Position numbers and translations under genes: made by a program | NCBI RefSeq assembly: GCF_004028095.1 | Contig: NZ_SBHM01000009.1 | Location: 62,001 to 126,000, forward strand | Direction of reading: 5' to 3' | Length of the DNA: 64,000 bases | Origin: Paenarthrobacter ureafaciens | Lineage (GTDB): Bacteria; Actinomycetota; Actinomycetes; Actinomycetales; Micrococcaceae | Part shown: piece after piece, positions 43,791 to 51,849 of the stretch | Layout of the letters: every line of letters begins with the position of its first letter | Numbering within the stretch: the stretch's first letter is position 1 | The notes under the pieces: generated by a model | Databases searched by the model: none | Told to the model about the DNA's origin: nothing | What the model saw: only the letters and a program-made list of their open reading frames with translations

Positions 43791-43809
43791 GTGTGGACAA
43801 TGTCCACAC
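43791..43809. repeat. 19-base palindrome GTGTGGACA-N-TGTCCACAC, copy 3
   Basis: Perfect palindrome with A as centre base, identical to the copy at 15454-15472. Confidence 0.75.
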
Positions 43810-43930
43810 TTTCCGTCCCGGACTGGCCCGTACAGCCGCCGGACTGGGCCGGATTCTGCATGTTTCCGAGGGATCCCAGCAATGACAAGGCCGGGAATCG
43901 CGTTCGAGTCCCACCTCGGGCACGGCATGG

Positions 43931-43954
43931 CCCCTCTTCGGAGGGGTCTTTTGC
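43931..43954 (+). terminator. Hairpin terminator after the tRNA-like segment, copy 2
   Basis: CCCCTC-TTCG-GAGGGG followed by TCTTTT; the TTCG tetraloop is typical of stable terminator hairpins. Confidence 0.72.
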
Positions 43955-44279
43955 TTTTTAATGTGTGCGAATGTGGACACGTCCCTCTGATTGGGATCCG
44001 ATGACTAAGCTCTGGCCGCAGCGATCGGTCTGTGGAGGTGTGTGCGTAGCGCGGTCAGCGTCGGGACGCTCCGCTTTTGAGTTCCCCTTGCAGCCGTGCC
44101 CTCTTGGACCGACTATTCGCACACCAGCGGCGGCGTCGGCCCGCTGCAGTATCGCAGCAAGAACATTTCACCTGAACCAAGAAACAGTCCATGACGACGC
44201 GCTCACTCAGCACAGCGTCCTCATTACGGCGGCAGATACTCGACAACAAGAGTGCGGCTATGTAACGGGGGACGGCTCG

Positions 44280-45026
44280 CTACCGCAGGCAGTGGCGCAA
44301 ATACACCTGAAGGGCTCCGGAGCTTTCCCACTCAGCAGCGGTCATCACCTTTTTGACCTTGCTCACGTAGCCGGAGGCGGTGTCGAGGAGCTCACTTGAG
44401 AGGCCGCTAAGGTCCATTACTTCGTTGACTGCATCCAGCTGGTAGTTGGCCGCCGTTATGGCTCTCCGAAACTCTTCCCACACAGTTATGTGTGTCGGGG
44501 GTTGAAAGGGGGCAGAGGAGGGGATCCCTGGCAGTGGGCTAGGTGAGCTCTTCGAAGTCCCCGACATTCGATCGGCGTACAGCGAGCAAGTAGTGCTTTT
44601 CAGTAGCCGCCGTGCTGTGGCATCCAAGTGCTGCCTGAACGCTTGTGAGGGCGTCCTAATCAGGGAAGCCGATACAAGTTCGACCGCGTCCTTGCTGATG
44701 AAACCCATGACCTCATCTGAGACGCCCAACATTGCAGCAACTTGTTTTAGGGCCGCTGCGCGAGGCGCGGCGGCATCAACGGTTGCCTTCTCGGAAGCAC
44801 TCAGTGAAGTTCCTTCCGGAGTGTCTTTCAGCATGTCGTCAATCTTCGTGGACAGGCTCTTGAACTCCGAAGGGTCCGCTGCCCTGCTCAAGAGGCTTCC
44901 GGCTTCATCTACGCTGCTCTTCAGATTTGCCAGGGCCTGAACAGGTTTGCCGCACGATGTCAGTACCAACAGCAAAGCGGCGAACAAAACCGACAGGAGA
45001 CACTGTCGTCGTCCTTGCTGCCGCAT
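44280..45026 (-). CDS. Hypothetical lipoprotein
   Basis: A 248-residue protein starting MRQQGRRQCLLSVLF with a basic n-region, a hydrophobic stretch (LLSVLFAALLLVL) and a lipobox LTSC at about residues 26-29, so it should be anchored to the outer face of the membrane. The mature part is helical and alanine/serine-rich, with a Pro/Ser linker (SSPSPLPGIPSSAPFQPP). No known domain. The frame continues upstream to 45260, but the signal peptide fixes the start at 45026. Confidence 0.7.
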   Translation of the reverse strand: MRQQGRRQCLLSVLFAALLLVLTSCGKPVQALANLKSSVDEAGSLLSRAADPSEFKSLSTKIDDMLKDTPEGTSLSASEKATVDAAAPRAAALKQVAAMLGVSDEVMGFISKDAVELVSASLIRTPSQAFRQHLDATARRLLKSTTCSLYADRMSGTSKSSPSPLPGIPSSAPFQPPTHITVWEEFRRAITAANYQLDAVNEVMDLSGLSSELLDTASGYVSKVKKVMTAAEWESSGALQVYLRHCLR

Positions 45027-45284
45027 ACTGGCCACCTTCAGCCGCTGGATCCTGGACTCCTGTATACGCCGAGTGGGCAGCGGCGTCCAGAGGGTGGTGT
45101 GGCGCCATTGGAAGTCAGCTACAGACGCCGTTCCGCGAGGAATATGAAGGCGCTCCACGGCCTCGAAACCAATCGACAGTCCTGCCTGTGCCGGGCAGCA
45201 AACGACGGCTGACTTTTCTGTCCCGCACGGAACATAGCCCGTCCGGCACAGGACAGGCAAACCAATTAGGGAGCCGCATGTTTT

Positions 45285-45543
45285 ACCTCCTCAATGTCCG
45301 GACAGATGCCACATGCCGGGTTGGGCGCTTATAGCCCAACCAAAGCTGCCTTGACCATGCTGGCCCAGACACTTGCCTTGGAATGGGCGCCGGACGGCAT
45401 CCGCGTCAACGTCGTGTCCCCCGGCATGACTCAAACGAGGATGATCGCAAAGATGTATGAAGATCCAAAATCAAGAAAGCCAGGGAAGACATCCGACCGC
45501 TGGCATGGATCGGAGAACCAATAGACATTGCCAACGCTTAGCC
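45285..45543 (+). pseudogene. Short-chain dehydrogenase (SDR) fragment with frameshift
   Basis: SSMSGQMPHAGLGAYSPTKA followed by ALTMLAQTLALEWAPDGIRV and NVVSPGMTQTRM is the middle/C-terminal part of an SDR with the catalytic YxxxK (YSPTK). The N-terminal Rossmann part is absent. After EDP the homology jumps to another frame (KIKKAREDIRPLAWIGEPID) and then stops at a TAG, so a one-base frameshift near 45467 and a truncation have inactivated it. Confidence 0.8.
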
Positions 45544-45559
45544 CGCTGTCGGGGAAGTT

Positions 45560-45802
45560 TCAGTCCGGTTTTTGGACCAAGTCATCGGCAACGCGCCGAA
45601 GGTCTTGGAGCCAGCCGATTGAACGGGTAGGCGCCGCAGTGTTGGATTCAAAGTTTTCCAAGGCTGTGGCCAGATGGTTCAGTGCTTCGGATAGGTTAGC
45701 TTTGACGGCTGCGTATCCTTCTTCGGAGCGGGGGTCGGCTGAGGCCGTGGACAGTTGCTCGGCACCGGCTTTGATGATGAGTGAGGCTTCGAATTCGTTC
45801 AT
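45560..45802 (-). CDS. Small hypothetical helical protein, 80 residues
   Basis: Reads MNEFEASLIIKAGAEQLST at the start and IGWLQDLRRVADDLVQKPD at the end, with a predicted all-helical middle (EEGYAAVKANLSEALNHLAT). GAGGTGG lies just before the ATG at 45802. Family unknown; no membrane segment. Coding looks real because of the ribosome binding site and amphipathic helices. Confidence 0.55.
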   Translation of the reverse strand: MNEFEASLIIKAGAEQLSTASADPRSEEGYAAVKANLSEALNHLATALENFESNTAAPTRSIGWLQDLRRVADDLVQKPD

Positions 45803-46179
45803 GTGCCACCTCGCGTCTTAAGGCCGGGAACAGGCGTTTCCCGGTGTGCCAACCGTACACCCGGAGCAGGGCTGCCGGGCTGGAGGTCTTCTCGAGGAGG
45901 AGGCTTGCCGGCCGAATCATCGCGGTCTTTTCGTGCCGAGTCCTTCCTCTTAGGCGTGTGGAGGAGGTGAGCGGTGGGGAATTCATGCCCCGGCCACGCG
46001 CGCTGCTTCCGTTGGCCTACATCTATGCTTCTTTGGCCGCCCTCCCGCTTATCCCGTCTAATAGAAGACCAAAGAGTCGCAAGTGCCCCTGTCAGCGAGG
46101 ACGACGGCGGGAGTAACCTCCCGCCGTCGTGAGCCGTTCGGCTTACCGCAAACACCGCTTCGGTTTGCTGGCGAGACAC
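45803..46179. other. Gene-free stretch with one hairpin
   Basis: No convincing gene. The only clear structure is the hairpin at 46101-46130. Confidence 0.5.
46101..46130. terminator. Perfect hairpin downstream of the methionine locus
   Basis: ACGACGGCGGGAG-TAAC-CTCCCGCCGTCGT, a 13-base perfect stem 50 bases after the flavin reductase stop (minus strand). There is no T-run, as is common for actinobacterial terminators. Confidence 0.65.
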
Positions 46180-46752
46180 TCAGCCTTCAAGCTTGGAATG
46201 CTCGCCCAGCCGGTGCCATGAACGGTTGTGGTAAACCAGAGCATCGCCGGGTTCGCCCGCGTGGACGTCACGCAGCACCCGGGACTCAAGGGCGTGAACG
46301 GCGATGATCGTGGAGGTCCCTACCTCCATGCGATCGATGACGGCGCAGCGCACCCAGGCGCGGACGTCGTCATACACCGCTTCGCCGGTTGCAAGGGCCG
46401 ACCAGCGGTGCGTCTGGTCAAAGCGGTCGGCGCCGGGGGTTGCGCCAAACTTCGCCAAGTCGACGTCGTGCGCGTCCAGCAGGTGCACGACGACGGTCTC
46501 GGCGCGGGAAAGCACATCCGACGCAGAGGACAGTGCCGAGACCGAGAAGATCAGCAACGGAGGTTCCGCGCTGACCGACACCACCGACGACACCGTCAGT
46601 GCCACCGGTCCTTCGCCGGCATCGGCCGTGATGACGGCGACACCTCCGGGGTGGCCACGGAACAATGCTTTGAAGTCGTCGGCCGAGAGGGAAGACGGGA
46701 AGCTTTGAGTCGGAGCCCCGAACCAAGTGTCTGCGGGGTAGGCGTGAAACAT
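46180..46752 (-). CDS. Flavin reductase family protein (NAD(P)H:FMN), methionine locus
   Basis: A 190-residue flavin reductase-like split-barrel protein. FRGHPGGVAVITADAGEGPVALTVSSVVSVSAEPPLLIFSV is the FMN-binding signature, and YHNRSWHRLGEH is the usual end. It follows the mesD gene by 2 bases. Reduced flavin supply would fit the known oxygen dependence of the MesD/MesX methionine synthase. The start at 46752 is fixed by the family N-terminus; the longer frame runs into mesD. Confidence 0.87.
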   Translation of the reverse strand: MFHAYPADTWFGAPTQSFPSSLSADDFKALFRGHPGGVAVITADAGEGPVALTVSSVVSVSAEPPLLIFSVSALSSASDVLSRAETVVVHLLDAHDVDLAKFGATPGADRFDQTHRWSALATGEAVYDDVRAWVRCAVIDRMEVGTSTIIAVHALESRVLRDVHAGEPGDALVYHNRSWHRLGEHSKLEG

Positions 46753-46754
46753 CG

Positions 46755-47801
46755 TTATGACGCCTTGGGGGCGGAGCGCGCGAGTTCCTCGCGAATGATG
46801 TTGGTCCCTGCGCTGAGGGCACTCAGCTTGGCCAGTGCGACGTCCCGGGGGAACGGTGCCATGCCGCAGTTGGAGCTGGGGATGAGCTTGTCCGCATCGA
46901 CGAACTTGAGGGCCTTGCGGAGGGTATCGGCGACCTCCTCCGGGGTCTCGATGGTCTCGCTTGCGACGTCGATTGCCCCAAGCATGACCTTCTTGCCGCG
47001 GAGGAGCTCGATGAGGTCCATGGGCACGTGGGAGTTCTGGCATTCCAGCGAAATGATGTCGATGCTGGAGCTCTGCAGCAGCGGGAACGATTCCTCGTAC
47101 TGCCGCCACTGTGAGCCGAGCGTCGCCTTCCAGTCCGTATTGGCCTTGATGCCGTAGCCGTAGCAGATGTGCACGGCGGTCTCCGCACGCAGTCCCTCTG
47201 CCGCTCTCTCAAGTGCAGCCACGCCCCAGTCCTTGACCTCATCGAGGAAGACATTGAACGCGGGCTCGTCGAACTGGATGATGTCCACGCCGGCCGCCTC
47301 CAGTTCTTTCGCCTCCTGGTTCAGGATCGTGGCGAATTCCCAGGCGAGCTTCTCGCGGCTCTTGTAGTGGTCATCGTAGAGCGTGTCCACCATCGTCATG
47401 GGACCGGGAAGAGTCCATTTGATCGGCTGGTCCGTGGCTGCGCGGAGGAACTTTGCGTCGTCGACGAATACCGGCTTCTCGCGGCGCACCGGTCCGACGA
47501 CGGTCGGCACGCTGGCGTCGTAGCGATCGCGGATGCGCACGGTCTTGCGCTGTTCAAAGTCGACCCCGCTCAAATGCTCAATGAAGGTTGTGACGAAGTG
47601 CTGGCGGGTTTGCTCGCCGTCGCTGACGATGTCGATGCCGCGCCGGCTCTGTTCGTGGAGCGCGATGCGCAGCGCATCCTGCTTGCCCTCGAGCAGCCCT
47701 TCTCCCTCCAGCTTCCACGGGGACCAAAGAGTCTCCGGCTGTGCGAGCCAGGATGGTTTAGGCAGGCTTCCGACAACGGTGGTGGGCAAAAGTGTATTCA
47801 T
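46755..47801 (-). CDS. mesD: Folate-independent methionine synthase MesD (core-MetE type)
   Basis: A 348-residue protein consisting only of the MetE C-terminal catalytic barrel. TTVVGSLPKPSW begins it; zinc-binding residues are in VHICYGYG (His, Cys), ISLECQNS (Glu) and SSNCGMAPFPRD (Cys). The N-terminal methyl-folate domain of full MetE is absent. Together with the DUF1852 gene upstream this matches the MesD group, which makes methionine from homocysteine without methyl-tetrahydrofolate. ATG 47801 lies 20 bases after the DUF1852 stop. Confidence 0.88.
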   Translation of the reverse strand: MNTLLPTTVVGSLPKPSWLAQPETLWSPWKLEGEGLLEGKQDALRIALHEQSRRGIDIVSDGEQTRQHFVTTFIEHLSGVDFEQRKTVRIRDRYDASVPTVVGPVRREKPVFVDDAKFLRAATDQPIKWTLPGPMTMVDTLYDDHYKSREKLAWEFATILNQEAKELEAAGVDIIQFDEPAFNVFLDEVKDWGVAALERAAEGLRAETAVHICYGYGIKANTDWKATLGSQWRQYEESFPLLQSSSIDIISLECQNSHVPMDLIELLRGKKVMLGAIDVASETIETPEEVADTLRKALKFVDADKLIPSSNCGMAPFPRDVALAKLSALSAGTNIIREELARSAPKAS

Positions 47802-47821
47802 GATTGACGATTCTCCGTGGG

Positions 47822-48898
47822 TCAGTTGACGAGGGCGGGGTAGTTGGCGGTCCACTGGTCCAACAGGTCCTTGTGGGGCGTGATGAAGTGCTCCTCCGTG
47901 TACTTCGCCTGCGTGACCGCGAGCTGGCTGCGCTCGACGCGGTCGTAAGCGATCTGGGTCCGCGAGAAATCCTGCTCGCCCAGGCTCGGCTGGTAGACGT
48001 GGGCGGCGGCGGAGTTCGCGTTGTAGATCTCCGGGCGGTAGATCTTCTGGAACGTCTCCATGGTGCTGATTGTGCCGATGAGCTGCAGGTTGGAGTAGTC
48101 GTTGAGCAGGTCGCCGCGGAAGTAGAAAGCGAGCGGCGCAACGCTGCCGCGGGGCATGAAGTAGCGGACCTGCAGCCCCATTTTTGCGAAGTACGCGTCC
48201 GTCAGCGAGAACTCGTCTTGCTGGTACTCGACGCCCAGGACCGGGTGAAGGTTTCCGGTCCGCCGGTACGTCTTGCTCGTGGAGACGCTGATGCAGACCA
48301 CTGGCGGCTGCGGGAAGCGTTCCTGGCCTTCGGGGGAGTCGAGGAAGTGCTGGAACAGTTTGCCGTGAAGATCGCCGAAGTCCTCGGGAACGGTGGGCTT
48401 GCCCGAGTCCCCTGTGGCCGCTGGCAGTACGACGCTGAAGTCGAAGTCACGGACGTAGGAGGAGAAGTTGTTTCCCACGATGCCTTGGTGACGGACCCCG
48501 TTCAGCAAATCGAGGATCTGGATGTCGAGGACTTCGAACAGCGGGAACTGCTGACCCGTTCCATCCCCGGTGAGCTGTATCTGCACGGAGACGATCTCAA
48601 GTTCCAGGGCGTAGCGGTCCCGGTCCGGATTATCCCATTCTGCGAGATCGTTGAAGCGGCGCCGCATCATGGTCAGGGCATTGCGAAGGTTCTCCTGGCG
48701 GTGCTCGCCACGTGCCAGGTTGGCGAAGTTCGTGGTGATCCGCGAGCCTTCCGAGGGGGAGTAGTCCTCGTCGAAGCGGGTGGTCGTGATGCTGAAGGAG
48801 AAGTCGTCTGCCAGGCGCTGCCAATCCGTGGGTGATGGGCCGGGACGGCCTTTTCGAAAGGGGATGCATCCATGGTGCCGACTTTCAAGGGGTATCAA
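47822..48898 (-). CDS. mesX: DUF1852 protein (MesX), partner of MesD
   Basis: A 358-residue DUF1852 protein: DFSFSITTTRFDEDYSPSEG, RITTNFANLARGEHRQENLR and FVGNNFSS-like blocks are family-typical. It is the conserved partner of MesD-type methionine synthases. The start is uncertain: the frame opens with a TTG at 48898, no ATG or GTG lies in frame before the conserved DFSFSI block, and an ATG at 48874 is in another frame. A frameshift in the first 30 codons, or a TTG start, would explain this. LysR diverges 39 bases away. Confidence 0.85.
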   Translation of the reverse strand: MIPLESRHHGCIPFRKGRPGPSPTDWQRLADDFSFSITTTRFDEDYSPSEGSRITTNFANLARGEHRQENLRNALTMMRRRFNDLAEWDNPDRDRYALELEIVSVQIQLTGDGTGQQFPLFEVLDIQILDLLNGVRHQGIVGNNFSSYVRDFDFSVVLPAATGDSGKPTVPEDFGDLHGKLFQHFLDSPEGQERFPQPPVVCISVSTSKTYRRTGNLHPVLGVEYQQDEFSLTDAYFAKMGLQVRYFMPRGSVAPLAFYFRGDLLNDYSNLQLIGTISTMETFQKIYRPEIYNANSAAAHVYQPSLGEQDFSRTQIAYDRVERSQLAVTQAKYTEEHFITPHKDLLDQWTANYPALVN

Positions 48899-48937
48899 GT
48901 AACTCGTGGATACTATGCATTCATATAGACTTTTCCT

Positions 48938-49879
48938 ATGGCCCAGATTTCGAGCGGATTGACCCTGCAGCAGCTCCGCTACTTCATTGAAGTTGCCGCT
49001 GAGGGGTCGATCTCCGCAGCTGCCGATCTTCTCTACGTAGCGCAGCCCACAATGTCCGCAGCGATGAAGGAGCTTGAGGCCCGGGTGGGCCGTGCGCTCC
49101 TGCTTCGCTCCGCGCGCGGGGTCACCCTTACCGCCGACGGGGCAGAGTTCCTCGGCTACGCCAGGCAGGTCGTCGAGCAGTTCTCCCTCCTCGAGCAGCG
49201 CTACCTTGGCAGGCCACCAACACGACGACTGCTCGGAGTCTCAACGCAGCACTACTCGTTCGCGGTGGACGCCTTCGTCCGGATGGTCAAGGCCACTGAG
49301 GTGGCCGAATACGAGTTCTCGCTCCGTGAGTCCCGCACCTGGGACATCATTGAGGATGTCCGGACGCTCCGCAGCGAGATAGGCATCCTCTATCGGAACG
49401 ATTTCAACCGGAAGGTCATTGACAAGCTGCTCCGGGAATCCGGACTCGCGTTCACACCGCTTTTTCTCGCCGATCCGCACATTTTCATTTCACGAAAGCA
49501 CCCGCTCGCCTCGAAGGAGCGTGTAGCTCTCGCCGATCTCTCCGGCCTGCCGCGGCTAACCTTCGATCAAGGTGCGAACAACTCTTTTTACTTCGCCGAG
49601 GAGATTCTCTCCACGCTGTCCAGTAAGCAGGAGATCCGGGTGTCCGACCGTGCCACGATCTTCAACCTCATGATCGGGCTCCACGGTTATACGATCTCGA
49701 CGGGCATCATCAGCGGGGAGCTCGACCCGGAGATCGTAGCCATCCCGCTCGACGTTGACGAACGCATCGAGATCGGCTGGATCGGCCACGCCTCGATTCC
49801 GCTCACCGACCAAGCGCAGGGCTACCTCAAGGAATTGCGCGCCGTCGTCGCAGAGTTCGGCGTAGCGCTACTCGACTGA
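48938..49879 (+). CDS. LysR-family regulator of the methionine locus
   Basis: A 313-residue LysR regulator. The HTH is LTLQQLRYFIEVAAEGSISAAADLLYVAQPTMSAAMKELE; the effector domain follows. It diverges from mesX with only 39 bases between, so it very probably controls mesX-mesD-flavin reductase, perhaps sensing a sulfur compound as MetR or CysB do. Its end overlaps the convergent DeoR gene by 12 bases. Confidence 0.87.
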   Translation: MAQISSGLTLQQLRYFIEVAAEGSISAAADLLYVAQPTMSAAMKELEARVGRALLLRSARGVTLTADGAEFLGYARQVVEQFSLLEQRYLGRPPTRRLLGVSTQHYSFAVDAFVRMVKATEVAEYEFSLRESRTWDIIEDVRTLRSEIGILYRNDFNRKVIDKLLRESGLAFTPLFLADPHIFISRKHPLASKERVALADLSGLPRLTFDQGANNSFYFAEEILSTLSSKQEIRVSDRATIFNLMIGLHGYTISTGIISGELDPEIVAIPLDVDERIEIGWIGHASIPLTDQAQGYLKELRAVVAEFGVALLD

Positions 49880-50719
49880 ATACGGTCGAGCGGACGGGTT
49901 GTTACCCTGTCGGTGATCCTGGTCTGCAGCCGGGCCGGTTGCCGCGGTCTTCGCGACCTCGGCCAGCTCAACCTTGATGCCGGCGTCGACGAATTTCCGG
50001 ACTTGTTCAGGCTCGGCACCGTCGTCCGTGACGAGGGTCCATGGGAGCGCGAGCCGGGCCCACGCGTGGAAGGGCCGGAGTCCGAGCTTGGACGAGTCGG
50101 CGAGGACGTAGACGTGGTTGCCGCGGCGGGCCATGAGTTCCTTCAAGCGGGTCTGGGCATGGTCGGCTTCGCAAATGCCGTCATCGGCCGTGACGGCGTC
50201 CGCGCCGAGGAAGACACGGTCGAAGCTCATTCGTTCCAAGGCCGCTTCAGCGAGTGGGCCCACAAAGCTTTGGCTGACACTCCGGAGGCGGCCACCGATG
50301 CAGTCCACTTCTATGCGGTCGGAATCGGCAAGTTCCTGCATGATGTTCAGGCCCGGTGTGGTGACGGACAGCTTCTCGAACTTTTGCAGTTCGTGGGCGA
50401 GGGCTCCGACGGTGGACCCGGCGTCGAGGAGGATGCTTTCACCGGGAACGATCACTGCCGCGGCCCAGCGGGCGATGGCGTGCTTCTGCTCGAATGCTTC
50501 GCCTGTTCGCTGCCGCAGCGATGCTTCGGGGTGGGCTCCCAGCGCCATAGCGCCACCGTAGGTGCGGGCCAGCCGGCCTTGGCTATTCAAGAGAGCCAGG
50601 TCGCGGCGGATGGTGGAGGCGGTCACCTCGAACCGGGCGGAGAGTTCCTCCACCGAGGCAAGGCCAGTGGTGACAGCGAGGTGGTAGATTTCCTCGCGCC
50701 GCGCGTTTGCGCTCAGCAT
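49868..50719 (-). CDS. DeoR-family repressor of the sugar-acid locus
   Basis: A 283-residue DeoR regulator: HTH at residues 5-55 (EEIYHLAVTTGLASVEELSARFEVTASTIRRDLALLNSQG), then the phospho-sugar sensor domain (ILLDAGSTVGALAHEL, DRVFLGADAVTADDG, HVYVLADSSKLG). The family responds to phosphorylated sugars or sugar acids, in keeping with the kinase encoded upstream. AAGGAG lies 8 bases before ATG 50719. The C-terminal 25 residues are an unconserved tail. Confidence 0.88.
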   Translation of the reverse strand: MLSANARREEIYHLAVTTGLASVEELSARFEVTASTIRRDLALLNSQGRLARTYGGAMALGAHPEASLRQRTGEAFEQKHAIARWAAAVIVPGESILLDAGSTVGALAHELQKFEKLSVTTPGLNIMQELADSDRIEVDCIGGRLRSVSQSFVGPLAEAALERMSFDRVFLGADAVTADDGICEADHAQTRLKELMARRGNHVYVLADSSKLGLRPFHAWARLALPWTLVTDDGAEPEQVRKFVDAGIKVELAEVAKTAATGPAADQDHRQGNNPSARPYSVE

Positions 50720-50811
50720 TCCCGGTCTCCTTCCCGTGGCCGTGGTTACCATGCTAGTTCCGGCCCGGCGCAAGTACCCGCCGCACCGCCGCCCGCCCAG
50801 CCCTCAAAGAC

Positions 50812-51849
50812 CTAGCCGGCCGGCGCGGGTCGGGTGGCCATTTCAGCCGCCTGGTGGAGCGCCTCGACCATGGACCGCGGATCGGCGATCGCCTTGCCGG
50901 CGATGTCGAACGCGGTGCCGTGGTCCACGGACGTCCGGATCACCGGCAGGCCCACAGTGATGTTCACTCCGGCTTCGATCCCCAGCACCTTCACGGGGCC
51001 GTGTCCCTGATCGTGGTACATGGCAACGACGAGGTCGTAGTCGCCGCGTCCGGCCAGGAAGAACAGTGTGTCCGCGGGCAGCGGACCTACCGCGTTGATT
51101 CCGGCTGCCTGTGCTGCTTTGACGCCGGGCTCGATCTTCTCCGCTTCCTCGCCCTGTCCGAACAGTCCGTTCTCGCCTGCGTGCGGATTGATGGCGCAGA
51201 CGCCGATCTTCGGGTTGAGGATGCCCGCGCGGACCAGTGCCTCGTGTCCCCGGCGGATGGTGCGCTCCACCAGGCCAGGGTTGATCTTGCGCACGGCATC
51301 CACCAGCCCGATGTGCGTGGTCACGTGGATTACCCGGATCTTGGGAGTGGAGAGCATCATGGATACTTCTTCGGTCCCCGTGAGGTGCGCCAGCAGTTCA
51401 GTGTGCCCGGGGTAGATGTGCCCCGCCGAGTGCAGCGCCTCCTTATTCAACGGCGCCGTGCAAATGGCCTGCACCTTACCTGCCATCGCAAGCTCGCCGG
51501 CCACCCGGATGTACTCATACGCGCCGTGCCCGGCCACGGAGGAGAGCTGCCCCCACGGCAGGTCTTCGGGCAATAACGCCAGATCGATCACGTTCACCCG
51601 GCCCGGCGTGAACACCGCGTCCTCCACGTTTTCGATGCTCTGGATATCGGCCTCAATGCCCAAAACGTCCGCGGCCTGGCGAAGGCGCAGCGCGTCGCCG
51701 ATCACCACTGGACGGCACTCTGCGTTGCTCTGCGGATCCAGCACGGCGGCCACCACCACCTCCGGGCCGACCCCGGCGCCGTCGCCCATTGTCACGGCTA
51801 CGTAGGGCAATTTGTTTTGCTCTGCTGTGGTGCTGGCGGTCGTTGTCAT
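50812..51849 (-). CDS. pdxA2: PdxA2-type 4-phosphate dehydrogenase (four-carbon sugar acid degradation)
   Basis: A 345-residue PdxA-family dehydrogenase/decarboxylase. VTMGDGAGVGPEVV, AGHIYPGHTELLAHLTGT, INPHAGENGLFG and VAMYHDQGHGPVK carry the metal-binding His residues. Coupled by an ATGA overlap to a four-carbon acid sugar kinase, it belongs to the PdxA2 branch that oxidises and decarboxylates threonate- or erythronate-4-phosphate to dihydroxyacetone phosphate, rather than to vitamin B6 synthesis. Confidence 0.87.
   Translation of the reverse strand: MTTTASTTAEQNKLPYVAVTMGDGAGVGPEVVVAAVLDPQSNAECRPVVIGDALRLRQAADVLGIEADIQSIENVEDAVFTPGRVNVIDLALLPEDLPWGQLSSVAGHGAYEYIRVAGELAMAGKVQAICTAPLNKEALHSAGHIYPGHTELLAHLTGTEEVSMMLSTPKIRVIHVTTHIGLVDAVRKINPGLVERTIRRGHEALVRAGILNPKIGVCAINPHAGENGLFGQGEEAEKIEPGVKAAQAAGINAVGPLPADTLFFLAGRGDYDLVVAMYHDQGHGPVKVLGIEAGVNITVGLPVIRTSVDHGTAFDIAGKAIADPRSMVEALHQAAEMATRPAPAG

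Larger units (their letters stand above)
43791..43989 (+). repeat. 198-bp direct repeat, copy 2 (palindrome + tRNA 3' end + terminator)
   Basis: Same order of parts as at 15454-15651: palindrome, GGACTGGCCCGTACAGCC block, the identical 20-base tRNA 3'-end-like segment (43903-43922), hairpin terminator, and a tail with TGTGGACA words. Upstream bases again cannot form a T-stem. The two copies bracket 28.3 kb in direct orientation. Confidence 0.8.

Noticed and set aside
15454..43989. Calling the 28.3-kb segment a mobile genomic island
   Set aside because: No integrase, excisionase or conjugation genes are visible, and a housekeeping-type glutamate dehydrogenase lies inside; reported only as a finding to test.
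47804..48835. 343-codon plus-strand frame
   Set aside because: Antisense shadow of the DUF1852 gene; composition is repetitive Val/Glu/Arg and no domain is visible.
48899..48937. Possible SAM or cobalamin riboswitch ahead of the methionine genes
   Set aside because: Only 39 bases separate mesX from the divergent LysR gene, too short for such a riboswitch.
50812..51849. Vitamin B6 biosynthesis gene pdxA
   Set aside because: It overlaps a four-carbon acid sugar kinase gene and lies next to a DeoR regulator, the context of the catabolic PdxA2 branch.
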